This document shows, one piece after another, positions 27,594-37,575 of a stretch of DNA of 64,000 nt. The position numbers were made by a program, and so were the translations under genes. The DNA is from DASSSQ01 sp963839285 (GTDB lineage: Bacteria > Actinomycetota > Thermoleophilia > Gaiellales > Gaiellaceae), in NCBI GenBank assembly GCA_963839285.1, contig CAWIUN010000008.1:1-64000 (forward strand). The letters are read 5' to 3'. The notes below the pieces were generated by a model, which worked only from the letters and a program-made list of their open reading frames with translations, was not told the origin of the DNA and did no database searches. Each line of letters starts with the position of its first letter. Positions within the stretch are counted from its first letter, which is position 1.

Positions 27594-28309
27594 TGCGTGC
27601 GCGAATCTCTGCCGCAGCTCGGCGCATCCCGCTGGTGAGATGGACCTTGGCTCGATGGTATGGCTCCCGGCTCGTCTCGCGCGCTCGCAGCTGGGAAGAA
27701 CCGACCGCGGGCTGCGGTTGATTGCAGCGGAACCGCGAATCCGCATCATCGCGGGTCCGGTGGACGGGCAGCGTCCAGCACGCAGCTCCTGGACTGGATC
27801 CCGTTCTTGCGGTGGTTCGCCGACACGCATCAGATCGACGCAAGCCGGATGGCGGCGATCACCTCGACGGGCGATGCAGTCTGGTACCGCGATTGCGCCG
27901 CCTACCTTGGAGGCGGCGCAACAACCAAGAAGGCCGTCCGTCTCGCCCCGGACGGGTTCGTCCGGCTCGCGCGCGCGTATCGCGAAGGTTCCGCTCCCCT
28001 GCGGCCGCTGCTGAGGCATGCCAGGTACGTGCCGGTGATCGCCGACCCCCCGCCGCCGGCTGCCACCGGGCCGTGGTGCCGCGAGATCTGGGTTCGCATC
28101 TCGAGCGGCCTTTCAACCGTCGTCGTCACCACGGGAGGCAAGGACGCGTTGACGCCGGACGCCGAAGTCTGGAGACGCTACGCGCGCGCCCTCGGCGCGA
28201 GCCTCGTCATACTCGATCGCTCCCAGGCACTCGAAGCCTCGTCGCTGCTCGCGCGTTCCTGGGCTCCACGTGGAGGCGCAGGCGGGGCCGGCTGGACTCC
28301 CTGCCGTGA
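27590..28309 (+). pseudogene. Unrecognised capsule-cluster protein, shorter paralog 3 of 3, frameshifted
   Basis: Starts GTG-ATG (27590/27593) overlapping the stop of paralog 2. The recognisable block LLDWIPFLRWFADTHQIDAS with AITSTGDAVWYRDCAAYL matches the WIPFLRR/GGVGAWY region of paralog 2. The C-terminal half (RISSGLSTVVVTTGGKDALT) is shorter and lacks the TYGG-SYL element. It ends GRLDSLP with TGA at 28307 in a GTGA overlap. About 240 codons with at least three indels. Either a truncated or a diverged member. Confidence 0.45.
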
Positions 28310-29279
28310 AGAAGCGCCTCCTCGCCGCGCGCGCGATCGTGTTCTCGGCCTGAGGAGCCGTCTCGACCGGCTCGAGAACACCCTCGACAGGCAGCTGCGC
28401 CGTCAGGAGCACGACCTGAAGATCCTCTCCAGGCGGCTGACACGGCTAGAGCACAACGTGCAGGCATTGCTACGGCTGGCCGCCGGAGTCGGCGAGGATC
28501 TCGACTTCCCGCAGCGGATGCTGATCCACCGGTTCGCGCTTCGATCGCAGAACGAAGAGGACGGGCTGACACTCGCCCTGCTGAATGAAGCCGGTGCTGC
28601 GACACGGACGTTCGCCGAGCTCGGCTGCGGCGACAACGGCGGCAACAGCGGGTTTCTGGCGACCGAGCTCGGCTGGCGCGGGCTCTTCGTCGATGCCGAG
28701 GAGTCCGCAACGGCGGCGCTACGCGCGGCGACCTCGCCCGAGCGCGTCACCGTCGTGCAGCAGTGGCTCGAACGCGACACCGTCAACGACCTGCTGAGCG
28801 CGCACGGCCTTACCGGTGAGATGGACGTGCTCGGGATCGACATCGACGGCAACGACTACTGGCTCTGGCATGCGCTCGACGCCGTCTCGCCCAGGCTCGT
28901 AATCGTCGAGTACAACTCGATGTTCGGCCCGGACCGCGCGGTCGTCGTCCCCTACGACCCGAAGTTCGTCCGCCACTCGTTCGAGGGCATGAAGGGCACC
29001 TACTACGGTGCGTCGCTTCGCGCGCTCACGCGGCTCGGCCGCGAGAAGGGCTACCGGCTGGTTGCCGTCGAGCCGCGGGGCGTGAATGCGTTCTTCCTCC
29101 GCGACGACGTCGCGCCTCACGTGCCTGCGTGCGATCCGCGCGCCGAGTATCGGCTGCTCGACAAGTACGCGCCGCTGCTCGTTCGCGGCTTCGACCCATG
29201 GCGGGCGATCGAGGAGCAGAAGCTGCCGCTCCTCGACCTCGACGCGGTCGGAGAACCGGTCAGTTCTCGAGGCTCGTGA
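28306..29279 (+). CDS. FkbM-like methyltransferase with N-terminal coiled coil (frameshift near 28345)
   Basis: GTG start gives KKRLLAARAIVF, then a one-base slip. A coiled-coil segment follows (GLRSRLDRLENTLDRQLRRQ, LKILSRRLTRLEHNVQALLR). A Rossmann methyltransferase-like domain comes next: FAELGCGDNGGNSGFLATEL, GLFVDAEESATAALRAAT, EMDVLGIDIDGNDYWLWHAL, PRLVIVEYNSMFGPDRAVVV. The G-D-I-D-G-N-D block matches FkbM-related proteins. About 323 residues. Last gene of the plus operon; its 3' end overlaps the convergent Wzt-like gene by 20 nt. Confidence 0.7.
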
Positions 29280-30582
29280 CGCTCCAGCGAACGTCGGCCC
29301 ACAGGTCCGCCGACCCTTCCGAATCGTCCTCGACCTCGCCGACCACCTCCTTCTCGTCGAGCTGGCGCAGCGCCTCCGGCTCCTCGACGAGCACGGGCGT
29401 GGAGACACGGCGACCGAGCGTCGAGGCCTCCCCCGCCGCGTTCACGGTCGCCCGCACGTCCGCAGACCACTCGCCCTCGTCGAGCAGGCCTACGGGAATG
29501 CTCGCGTCGACGGCGTAGAGGCCGGGCCGGTCGAAGAGCTCCTCCTCGGGCTGCGCGACGCGCACCGACTGGGAGCCCGCCGCCAGGACGATCGCGACCC
29601 GTACTCTCGCCGGCGCCACGGCGAGCTCGAAGGTGATCCGGAGGTCGACCGACTCGTCCTGGGTCAAGGAACCGCCACCGGAAAGGCCGCCTGCATCGAC
29701 GGCGAGGATCGCGGCGCGCGCGTCGAACCCCCGCACGTCGTGGGCATGCTGCTCGGCCGCGGCCGCCATGCGCCTCCGCCGCAGGGCGGCGACGGTGACC
29801 GCGATCTCGCCGCTCTCCACCACGCGTCCCCGCTCGAGCAGGATGCCGTGGTCGCACACGAGCTCGGCAAGGTCGAGCTCGTGCGTCGCAAACACCACAG
29901 CCGCGCCGCGCGCGAGCGACGTCTCGATTCGGTCGAGACACCGGTCCAGGAACGCGGCGTCACCGAAGACGGGCAGTCCGTCGAGCAGCAGCACGTCCGC
30001 CGCCGGATCGAGGGCCGCCGCCAGCGCGAGGCGCCGCACCTCGACCTTCGGAGCGAGGGAGACGCGGCGGCCGCGCGCATCCGTCAGTGCGAAGGCCACG
30101 AGCTCCGACACATAGGTGCGGCGCTCTCCGCGAGGGATTCGGGCAAGCTGAGCGAGCGTCCGCGCATTCGACTCCATCGACGAATCCGGTCGGCAGAAGC
30201 GAACGCCGAACTCGATCGTCGGCGCGACCCGCCCGCGCAGCACGGCCCGGCCGGCAGATGCGAACGCGGTGCGGCCGAGCACGCGGATCAGATCGCCGGC
30301 ACCGGAGCCCGCGTCGCCGAGAACGGCACAGGCCTCGCCCGCTTCGACCCGGAAGCTGACGCGGTCGAGCGCGCCTCTCGCGTCCGGTTCCTCCTCGTCG
30401 CCGGCCGCGTCCTCCTCGTCGTCGAGCTCGTCGTCCTCGTCGACGCCGACCGGCGCCACCGGGCCGGCGCGCCTCCGACCGAGAATCGAGGCGGCGGGCC
30501 GGTAGCGGTCGCTGCGATTTGCGCGCAGCGAGAGCTCCTCGACGACGACCAGGGCCGTCCCGGGCTCGGTGACGCCGGTCAC
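29260..30582 (-). CDS. Wzt-like ABC-transporter ATPase subunit with degenerate nucleotide-binding motifs
   Basis: 440 residues with the order of polysaccharide-export Wzt proteins: ATPase domain about 10-300, then a beta-rich C-terminal cargo-binding domain (GGSLTQDESVDLRITFELAV). Key residues are missing. The P-loop at 89-97 reads GDAGSGAGD instead of GxxGxGK[ST]. Walker B is VLLLDGLPVFGDAAF, with Gly where the catalytic Glu belongs. The YSSGM signature is replaced by LAPKVEV. The H-loop FATHELDLAEL is kept. An acidic insert (residues 48-67) precedes the P-loop. The frame is intact, so this is not sequence error. GTGA overlap with the Wzm gene. Confidence 0.8.
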   Translation of the reverse strand: MTGVTEPGTALVVVEELSLRANRSDRYRPAASILGRRRAGPVAPVGVDEDDELDDEEDAAGDEEEPDARGALDRVSFRVEAGEACAVLGDAGSGAGDLIRVLGRTAFASAGRAVLRGRVAPTIEFGVRFCRPDSSMESNARTLAQLARIPRGERRTYVSELVAFALTDARGRRVSLAPKVEVRRLALAAALDPAADVLLLDGLPVFGDAAFLDRCLDRIETSLARGAAVVFATHELDLAELVCDHGILLERGRVVESGEIAVTVAALRRRRMAAAAEQHAHDVRGFDARAAILAVDAGGLSGGGSLTQDESVDLRITFELAVAPARVRVAIVLAAGSQSVRVAQPEEELFDRPGLYAVDASIPVGLLDEGEWSADVRATVNAAGEASTLGRRVSTPVLVEEPEALRQLDEKEVVGEVEDDSEGSADLWADVRWSVTSLEN

Positions 30583-31478
30583 GCCCCTCCGGCGACATCG
30601 CGACGGTGGAAGACCCAGACCCCCGGCACGAGCGCGACGACCACGGCCACAAAGGTGACGATGACCGCGTCGGGGCTGAGCGTGTGCGAGCCGAAGAGTC
30701 CGTCCTTGACCATCTCGATCGCGCCCGTCAGCGGATTGATCTCCGCCAGCGGCTTCCACTTGTTCGGGATCGTGCTGAGCGGATAGATGACCGGCGTCAG
30801 GAAGTAGAGGAACGACAACGCGTAGGTGAGGCTGAAGCGGACGTCTCGCGCGCGGGCGCCCAGTGACGCGGTGAAGAGCCCGACGGCGAGCCCGAGCAGC
30901 GTCAGTGCCAACAGGCCGCCCGGAACGAGGACGAGCGAGCGCGGCGAGATGTCGAGGTAGATCACGCCCGCGCGAAAGAAGTAGTAGAGGAGCGCGGCAC
31001 CTCCGATCGCCGCGTAGATCAGGAACTCGACGATGCTCGGCACGAGCGCCCCAGCGAGCACGACGAGGCGCGGTATCTCTATGTCACGCAGCAGGGTGCG
31101 GTTCAACTCGAGGCTCCGCGTCGACCAATAGGCAGCCTCGGCGAACAGCTGCCATGAAGCGGCCGCGATCAGGAAGAAGACGGGGTACGGCGTCTTTCCG
31201 GCGCTGATGCCGATGAGGCCGCCGAAGACGAGCAAGCGCGTCGCGACCGAGATCGAGGGCCGAAGCGGCAGCCAGAGGAAGCCGAGCCAGGTGCGCGCGT
31301 AGCGTTTGCGCAGGAACCCACGCCCGAAGTATCGAACGAAGCGGCGGCTCTCCCAGAACTCGTGGAATGCAGCTCGGATCCCTGTCCGCCGCGGCTCGAC
31401 GACGACGACCGCCGTCGGAAGCGCCCGTCGTCTGAGGCCTGGCTCCACCAGCGGCTGCTCGAGCTGCTCGGTCGTCAC
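30579..31478 (-). CDS. Wzm-like ABC-2 permease for polysaccharide export
   Basis: 299 residues with six hydrophobic segments between about 65 and 290. The ABC-2 signature region is FVRYFGRGFLRKRYARTWLG, then PLRPSISVATRLLVFGGLIG, and near the end YPLSTIPNKWKPLAEINPLT, NPLTGAIEMVKDGLFG. Wzm moves a lipid-linked or complete polysaccharide across the inner membrane with Wzt. Start GTG overlaps the upstream glycosyltransferase stop. Intact. Confidence 0.85.
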   Translation of the reverse strand: MTTEQLEQPLVEPGLRRRALPTAVVVVEPRRTGIRAAFHEFWESRRFVRYFGRGFLRKRYARTWLGFLWLPLRPSISVATRLLVFGGLIGISAGKTPYPVFFLIAAASWQLFAEAAYWSTRSLELNRTLLRDIEIPRLVVLAGALVPSIVEFLIYAAIGGAALLYYFFRAGVIYLDISPRSLVLVPGGLLALTLLGLAVGLFTASLGARARDVRFSLTYALSFLYFLTPVIYPLSTIPNKWKPLAEINPLTGAIEMVKDGLFGSHTLSPDAVIVTFVAVVVALVPGVWVFHRRDVAGGA

Positions 31479-32384
31479 CGCAGCCGCTCCGTCAACGCCA
31501 CCCAGTCGCGATCGAGGCTGGTCTCCATCGCACGAACGCTGAGACGGCGCAAGGTCAGCGGATCGGCGGGCAGCTCGTCGCAGCGCTCGATGTCGATCAC
31601 GTTCTCGAGGTGCACGTACTCGGGCGGCGAGGCTGGTCGAGGTTCGTGATCACGACCGCGCCGGTCTCCATCGCCGCCGCGACCGACGTGTTGTTCGCGC
31701 GCACGCCGCCGTCGAAGAACGCCGCGAAGAACGTCGCCCGGCGAAGCTCGTTGTAGACGGCCACGTCGGAGAGGTTGCCGAGGAAGTACAGGCTCGGGAA
31801 CACCTCGTGCATCTCCTCGAAGATCGTCCTGCGCGTCCTCGAGCGTGGACGTCTCGTGGTTCGCAGCCGAGACGTAGACCGCGTAGCGGCGGCCCGAGCG
31901 CGTCGAGCAGGTCCCGCAGCCGGCGGAACATGTCGGTCCGGATCTTGTGCGCCATCCCGAACGAGAAGACGGATCGGCTCGGCCGGAACGGGCGCGGGTC
32001 GAGCGATCAGCCCGGGCGTCCAGACCGTCTGCGCCGGTCGCGTGAACGACGGCCTCCTGGATCTCGAGGTTGCCGCAGTGGACGCGCCGGGCGCCGGACG
32101 AGCTCCCGCTCGAGCTCGAGGCCGGACGAACTCGTGCAGGAACAGCTCCCGTCCCCAGCCGCCGACGGCGGGCAGCTCGACAGCGCGGCGTGGCGCCGGT
32201 CCAGCTCGCTGACCTTGAACGAGAGCAGCGGCACGCCCAGACCCGGCCGTCGTCGAGCCCGTAGAGCGGCACCCAGCCGCTCGGCGAGCAGCTCGTTGAA
32301 GCGGGCGACGCCCGAGCGGAAGCCGTCGCGGTGGTGGGTGACGACGGCCTCGACGCGGCCGCTACCCGGCGCGCCGGCGCTCAT
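31475..32384 (-). pseudogene. Glycosyltransferase of the export operon, heavily frameshifted
   Basis: Pieces in three frames: RVEAVVTHHRDGFRSGVARF and NELLAERLG; VPLYGLDDGRVW; LLSFKVSELDRRHAAL; ARRVHCGNLEIQEAVVHATG; VFPSLYFLGNLSDVAVYNEL; FFAAFFDGGVRANNTSVAAA; METGAVVITNLDQ; PEYVHLENVIDIERCDELPA. The last blocks look like the C-terminal half of a GT-B enzyme. About 303 codons with five or more indels. The 4-nt overlaps at both ends are intact, arguing for sequence error rather than decay. Confidence 0.5.
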
Positions 32385-32803
32385 ACCGCTCCGAGGATCG
32401 CCGTCGACGAGTCCACGACGGTGTCGAGGTATACCACCTCGGTCCCGGCGTCGGCACAGGCGGCCAGCTCGTCCTCCGGAAGCCGCCCGCGCCAGTCCGC
32501 ACCCTTGGCGTAATAGCGGGGGCCGAGCACCCGGAGCACCTCGACGGTCGGGAGCGCCGAGAGGTGCGTGTGGGCGACGAAGCGGATCGCGTCGATCACC
32601 GCGCCGCGCTCGGCCTGGTCGAGGAGCGATGGGTGCTTCCGGGCCACCCACTCGTCCGAGGAGACGTTGCACAGGACCGGCAGGCCGAGCCCGGCGGCCG
32701 CCTCGAAGTAGTCGACGTGACCGTGGTGCAGCGGGTCGAATCCGCCGTCGACCATCGTCACCTGCGGCGAGAGCTGCTCGAGCTGGCGCGTCTGGACGAT
32801 CAT
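32381..32803 (-). CDS. Nucleotidyltransferase of the HxGH family (RfaE domain II / TagD-like)
   Basis: 140 residues. MVDGGFDPLHHGHVDYFEAA carries the HxGH nucleotide-binding motif at about residues 20-35. ARKHPSLLDQAERGAVIDAI follows, then RYYAKGADWRGRLPEDEL and VYLDTVVDSST, which correspond to the KG-D and STT motifs of ADP-heptose/ribitol-type nucleotidyltransferases. It activates a phosphorylated sugar or polyol to an NDP form. Intact and translationally coupled on both sides (ATGA). Its place next to transketolase suggests a C2-extended or shortened sugar phosphate as substrate; this is inference. Confidence 0.75.
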   Translation of the reverse strand: MIVQTRQLEQLSPQVTMVDGGFDPLHHGHVDYFEAAAGLGLPVLCNVSSDEWVARKHPSLLDQAERGAVIDAIRFVAHTHLSALPTVEVLRVLGPRYYAKGADWRGRLPEDELAACADAGTEVVYLDTVVDSSTAILGAV

Positions 32804-34680
32804 CGAGGGACGGTACGCTCCGCCCGCACGATTGCTTGCGCAAGTGCAGGGGCGCTGAGACCGTGTGCGTCGAGAACCTCGTCGTTCGAGCCGAACTCGG
32901 GAATCCCGCGCACTGCGACCGTGAGAACGGATCGCGCAACGTCGGCGTCGGCGAGCGCCCGCAGGACGGCGTCCCCCTGGCCGCCGTCCGTGTAGTGGTT
33001 GTCGAGCGTCACGACCGGGCCCCCCGGCGCCACCTCCGCGAGCCACGCGCCGTCGATGTCGCGAAGCCAGGGCAGGGCGACCACGCCGTACTCCAGGCCG
33101 TCGGCCGCGAGTAGCCGCCGCCTCCCACGCCTGCGAGAGCATCACCGGCCCGGGCGACGAACATCCCGTCGCCCCCCTCGCCAGCACTGTCCCCGCCCCG
33201 GCTCGAGCGGTTCACGCCGGGCTCGAAGCCAGCTCCCACGGCACCGACGACCAACCGGAGGTAGACCGGGCCCGGGGGCCTCGTGCACGGCCCAGTCCAC
33301 ACCTGCGCGACCTACTCGACGCACGGCTCGAGGCACGCCATGCCCGGCACGCGCCCATCAGCGCGATGTCGCGGACCGACTGGTGCGAATGCCCGGGGCC
33401 GCCGGGCACGAGCCCGGCCAGCGAGCCGACGTAGATCACCTTCGTGCCCTCGGTCGCGTTGTTGTAGATCTGCTCGTTCGCGCGCGGCGTCAGGAAGCAG
33501 GCGAAGGAGTGGACGACCGGGAGCAGCCCGGCGAGCGCCATCGCGCCGGCCTGGGAGACCATGTCCTGCTCGGCGATCCCGCACTCGACGAAGCGCTCCG
33601 GGAAGCGCTGCCGGAACGGGATCAGCCCGCAGTCCAGGAGAGGTCGGCGTCGAGCGCGACAAGGCGCGGCTCGCGCTCGGCCTGCGCGGCGAGCGCCTCC
33701 GCGTACGCCGGGATCAGGTGCTGCGGACGCGCGCGGCGGCGCCGGCGCGCGCGGCGGCTCGGCGCCGGTCAGTCGAACGCGGGCGGCGCCGAGCGCGGCC
33801 AGCCGTTCGAGCAGCTCGTCGAGCGCCGCGCTCGTACTCCTCGGGGCTCGGCGCGCCGGAGTGAAAGCCGTAGAGCGCGGTCGCCTCGTCTGGCAGCCGT
33901 GGGCTCCATGAACGAGACGCCGCCGCCCTTGCGCGTGTCGGCGATGATGAGCTTCGGGCGCGGTCGGCCTCGAGCAGCCGTCGAGCGTGGCCGCGAGCGC
34001 GCCGATGTCGTGGCCGTCGCAGCGCGCGACCGCCCAGCCGAACGCCGCGAACTTGGCCTCGAGGTCGCCGAGGTCGGAGACCGGCGCGACCCAGGTGTCC
34101 GACTGGAGCTTGTTGTGGTCGACGATGGCCGTGATCTCGCTGAGGCCCAGGTTCGCGGCCGGCCCAGCGACTCCCAGAACTGCCCCTCCTGCAGCTCGCC
34201 GTCGCCGGTCAGGACGAAGATGCCGCCCTCGCGCCCGGCGAGCCGGTCGGCGAGCGCGAAGCCCTTGGCCTTGGAGATGCCCATGCCGAGCGAGCCGGTG
34301 TTGGTGACGATCTGCGGCGTCGTGCGCACGTCGGGGTGGCCGGGAAGCCCGCCCAGCCGGCGCAGGCGGTGGAGCAGGTCGAAGGCGAGCCGTCCGAGGC
34401 CGATCAGGACGGCGTAGAGCGCGGGCGCGTCGTGGCCCTTGGAGGAGAAGTAGCGGTCGCCCTCGCCGAGCACCTCCAGGTGCAGCCAGGAGAGGATGTC
34501 GATGCAGCTGAAGCTGGTGCCGATGTGGCCGGAGCCGGCGCGCGCGATCATGTAGAGCGCGTTGAGCCGGCAGGCGTCGGCGAAGGCCGCGGCGCGCACG
34601 GCCGGCTCGGGGTCGAGCCGCGCGGATCCGCTCGAGCTCGGCGTGTCGACGTAGCGCAGCTGCGCGCTCATGCCGGTCAC
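32800..34680 (-). pseudogene. Transketolase (single-chain), frameshifted in several places
   Basis: N-terminal TPP domain: LNALYMIARAGSGHIGTSFS, YFSSKGHDAPALYAVLIGLG, NTGSLGMGISKAKGFALADR, FVLTGDGELQEGQFWESLG, AIVDHNKLQSDTWVAPVSDL. Pyr domain: DCGLIPFRQRFPERFVECGI, AEQDMVSQAGAMALAGLLPV, FACFLTPRANEQIYNNATEG. C-terminal domain: VVTLDNHYTDGGQGDAVLRA. That is a complete transketolase of about 627 residues in one gene. It moves two-carbon units between sugar phosphates. Start GTG 34680 overlaps NeuA's stop; the MSAQLRY ATG is three codons in. At least six indels; likely sequence error. Confidence 0.7.
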
Positions 34681-35387
34681 CTCCACGCGCGGGAGCGTCG
34701 GCCTCGCCGGCCGCGACGCCCGCTCCGCCGCGCTCGACGTCCTCGGGATAGTCGATCGAGAAGCCCTCCAGCCCTGGGTGAGGAACGGCACGACGCGTCG
34801 CCGGCGATCGTGCCGTCGTCCTCGACGACGCGCGTCCAGGCGATCTCCAGGCTGGCGTTCTGCACGTAGACTCCGGCAGCGCCGCATACTGGCGCGAGTG
34901 CCAGGGCTGCCCTCGCGGGTCGCGAGCAGCGGTCTCATGAGCTCGCCGTCGACGACCCACATCTTGCCCGGGTGCTGCTTGACGTTCTCGACCGCGCGGA
35001 TCGAGTCGCGCGTCGCCGGCCATGAACTCGTCCCAGGCGCGCCGGATCGTCGTCGCGGTCCGGAACGGGCTGGTCGGCCGCAGGATCGAGAAGAGCTCCT
35101 CGTCCGCGCGTCGGCGCATGCACGTGTCGACCCACTCGATGTCGGGCGAGGTCGCCGTCGCAAACTCGGCGGGCCGCAGGCCCGGCACCTCGGCGCCGTA
35201 GTGGCGCGCGATTCGCGCGATCTGCTCCGAGTCGGTCGAGACGAGGACGGCGTCGAACACGCCGCTCTCGCGCGCCGCCGCGATCGAGTAGGCGATCAGC
35301 GGATGCCCGCCGAGCGGCGCGACGTTCTTGCCCGGCACCCGCTTCGAGCCGCTCGCGCCGGGAACGAGAGCGACGGCGCGACGGCAT
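34677..35387 (-). pseudogene. neuA: NeuA-like acylneuraminate cytidylyltransferase, frameshifted
   Basis: Near the start, in one frame, VALVPGASGSKRVPGKNVAP carries the cytidylyltransferase nucleotide-binding loop. It is followed by LGGHPLIAYSIAAARESGVF, AVLVSTDSEQIARIARHYGA, and PDIEWVDTCMRRRADEELFS with LRPTSPFRT, all typical of CMP-sialate synthetases. The C-terminal EGFSIDYPEDVERAE is the conserved (D)ID..ED element. About 237 codons with five or so indels. The product would activate the nonulosonate made by the NeuB-like enzyme two genes upstream. ATG overlaps the aldehyde dehydrogenase stop (TGATG). Confidence 0.7.
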
Positions 35388-36842
35388 CACACCAGCTCCG
35401 GATCGTGCGTTGACGTAGACGTCTTGAGGTCCGAGTAGACGTCGAGCGCCTCGGTGCCGGGCTCGCGCCAGCCGTTGCCGGATTGCCCAGGCCGCCGAAC
35501 GGCATGTGCGGCTCGGAGCCGTAGGTCCGGCCGTTGACCGCACGCCGCCGGCACGATCCGCGCTGACGAACTCCTGGCCGCGGTGGACGCTGCGCGTCTA
35601 GATCGCAGCCGTCAGGCCGTAGGCGATGCGTTGGCGAGCTCGAGCGCCTCCTCGAAGTCCGCCACCCGGTAGAGCGTGGTGATCGGCCCGAACAGCTCCG
35701 TGCGGCGATCTCGCGTCCGGCGGCGCGTCCTCGACCAGGGTCGGCGCCATGTAGAAGCCCCGGCCGCGGCAGCCGCTCGCCGCCCGTCGAGCACCTCGCG
35801 CCCGCCTCCTTCGCCCGCTCGACCGCCGCCAGCATGTTCTCGAGCTGGCGCTCGTTGATCACCGGGCCGAGGTCGTCGCTCGTCGTCGGCCCGACCCGCT
35901 GAGCCCGGTGCGCCTCGACGAGCAGCTCGCGGAAGCGGTCGTAGACGGCGTCGAAGACGATGATGCGGCTGCCGGCGGCGCAGCGCTGGCCCGCGTTGGA
36001 GAAGGCCGAGAGCGCGGCCGCCTCCGCGGCGCTCTCGAGGTCGGCGTCGTCGCAGACGACCAGCGGGTTCTTGCCGCCGAGCTCCAGGCACACCTTCGCC
36101 AGCCGCTCGCCCGCGACGCGGCGATCATCCGGCCGACCGCGGTCGAGCCGGTGAAGCTGACGACGTCGACGCGCCGGGTGCTCGACGAGCGGCTGGCCGG
36201 CCTCCGCGCCGAGGCCCTGGACGACGTTCAGCACGCCCGCCGGCAGGCCCGCCTCGGCGCCAGCCGCGCGAAGCCAGCGCGGTCTCCGGCGTGTCCTCGG
36301 CGGCCTTCAGCACGGCGCGCGTTGCCGCAGATCAGCGCCGGGAAGACCTTCCAGGCGACGTTGGCGATCGGCGTGTTGGCCGCGATGATCAGCCCGGCGA
36401 CGCCGAGCGGCTGGCGGACCGTCATCGCGTGGCGGTTCGGGGTCGCGCTGGTCGTGGTGCGGCCGTAGAAGCGGCGGCCCTCGCCGGCGAAGAAGTAGCC
36501 CAGCTCGATCGCGCCGCCGGTCTCGCCGAGCGCGTCCTTCGGCGACTTGCCGGTCTCGGCGGCGACGATCCGCGGCGATCTCGTCGCGGTCGCGCTCGAG
36601 CAGCTGCGCGACCGCGCGCAGGATCGGCCCCGCTGCTCGACGGCGTCTCGCGCGCCCAGGCCGGCTGCGCGGCCGCGCGGCCGCCACCGCGGCGTCGACG
36701 TCGGCGGCGCTCCGAGCGCGCGACGACGGCGATCACCTCGCCCGTCGCCGGCGCGACCTTCTCGAACGTCTCGCCCGCCCGCCGCCGGCCGCTCCTCGCC
36801 GGCGATCACGTTGGCGACCGTGCGCGAGGCGGTCGTCGTCAC
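35387..36842 (-). pseudogene. Aldehyde dehydrogenase, frameshifted
   Basis: Starts VTTTASRTVANVIAGEERPA. Blocks: MTVRQPLGVAGLIIAANTPI and NVAWKVFPALICGN (NAD-binding), LAKVCLELGGKNPLVVCDDA (the ELGGK catalytic-Glu motif), SAFSNAGQRCAAGSRIIVFD (the GQRC catalytic cysteine), GPVINERQLENMLAAVERAK, and near the end MPFGGLGN. This is a complete ALDH of about 485 residues. It oxidises an aldehyde to an acid with NAD(P). Placed between the SDR and NeuA in a CMP-sugar operon, it may act on a sugar side chain; the substrate is unknown. Seven or more indels; overlaps kept. Confidence 0.7.
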
Positions 36843-37575
36843 GCCGTGAACCCTCCGTCGACACGCAGCTCGTGCCCGGTCACGTAGCGCGACGCGTCCG
36901 AGGCCAGGAAGACCAGCGGGCCGCCGAGGTCGTCCGGCTCGCCATCCGGCCGAGCGGCACGCGGCGCGAGTACTTGCGCAGGAACTGCTCGTCCTGGCCG
37001 CCGCGACGCCGCCGGGCGAGAGCGTGTTCACCCGCACGCCGTGCGGGCCCCAGAGCCGCGCGAAGTAGCGCGTCAGGTGCACACGCCGGCCTTCGAGGCG
37101 CCGTAGGCGGCGGCTTGAGGAACGCCGGGGAGGTGGTCGTAGAAGGGCGGGATCCGGGCGCGATCGAGCGCGTAGAGCGAGCCGATGTTGACGATCGAGC
37201 CGCGGCCGGCGCGCGCCATCGCGGCGCCGAACACCTGCGTCGCGACGAACGTGCCGGGCAGGTTGACGTCGACCGTGCGCGGAATCGTCCGGCGGGACCT
37301 CCTCGATGCCGTCGCCGGCCGCGCCTCCGCGGCGGCTGGTCGATGCCGGCGTTGTTCACGAGCACGTCGCGGGACCCGGCCGCAGCGCGTCGCGCACGCG
37401 CTCGAGCGCCGCGCCGGTCGGTCACGTCGGCCGGCTCGACGCCGTCGCCGGCGCGCAGGTCGATGGCCGACCACGTCCGCGCCCGCGTCCGCCAGCGCCT
37501 CGATCCACACGGGCCGAGCCTGCCGGAGCGCGCCGGTCACGACCGCGACGCGCCGTCGAGCGGCCGGTCAGGCAT
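36839..37575 (-). pseudogene. Short-chain dehydrogenase/reductase, frameshifted
   Basis: Starts MPDRPLDG, then loses one G of an expected GGG. In the next frame TGALRQARPVWIEALADAGA follows. DVNLPGTFVATQVFGAAMAR, GSIVNIGSLYALDRARIPPF, AAYGASKAGV (YxxxK), LTRYFARLWGPHGVRVNTLS with PGGV, and VTGHELRVDGGFTA complete a classical SDR of about 245 residues. The C-terminal VDGG is standard. It would reduce or oxidise a sugar or keto intermediate of the nonulosonate pathway. Overlaps NeuB by 8 nt and the ALDH by GTGA. Confidence 0.7.

Noticed and set aside
30361..30440. The GAC/GAG-rich stretch in the Wzt-like gene as a simple DNA repeat
   Set aside because: It encodes an in-frame acidic insert and is not a regular repeat.
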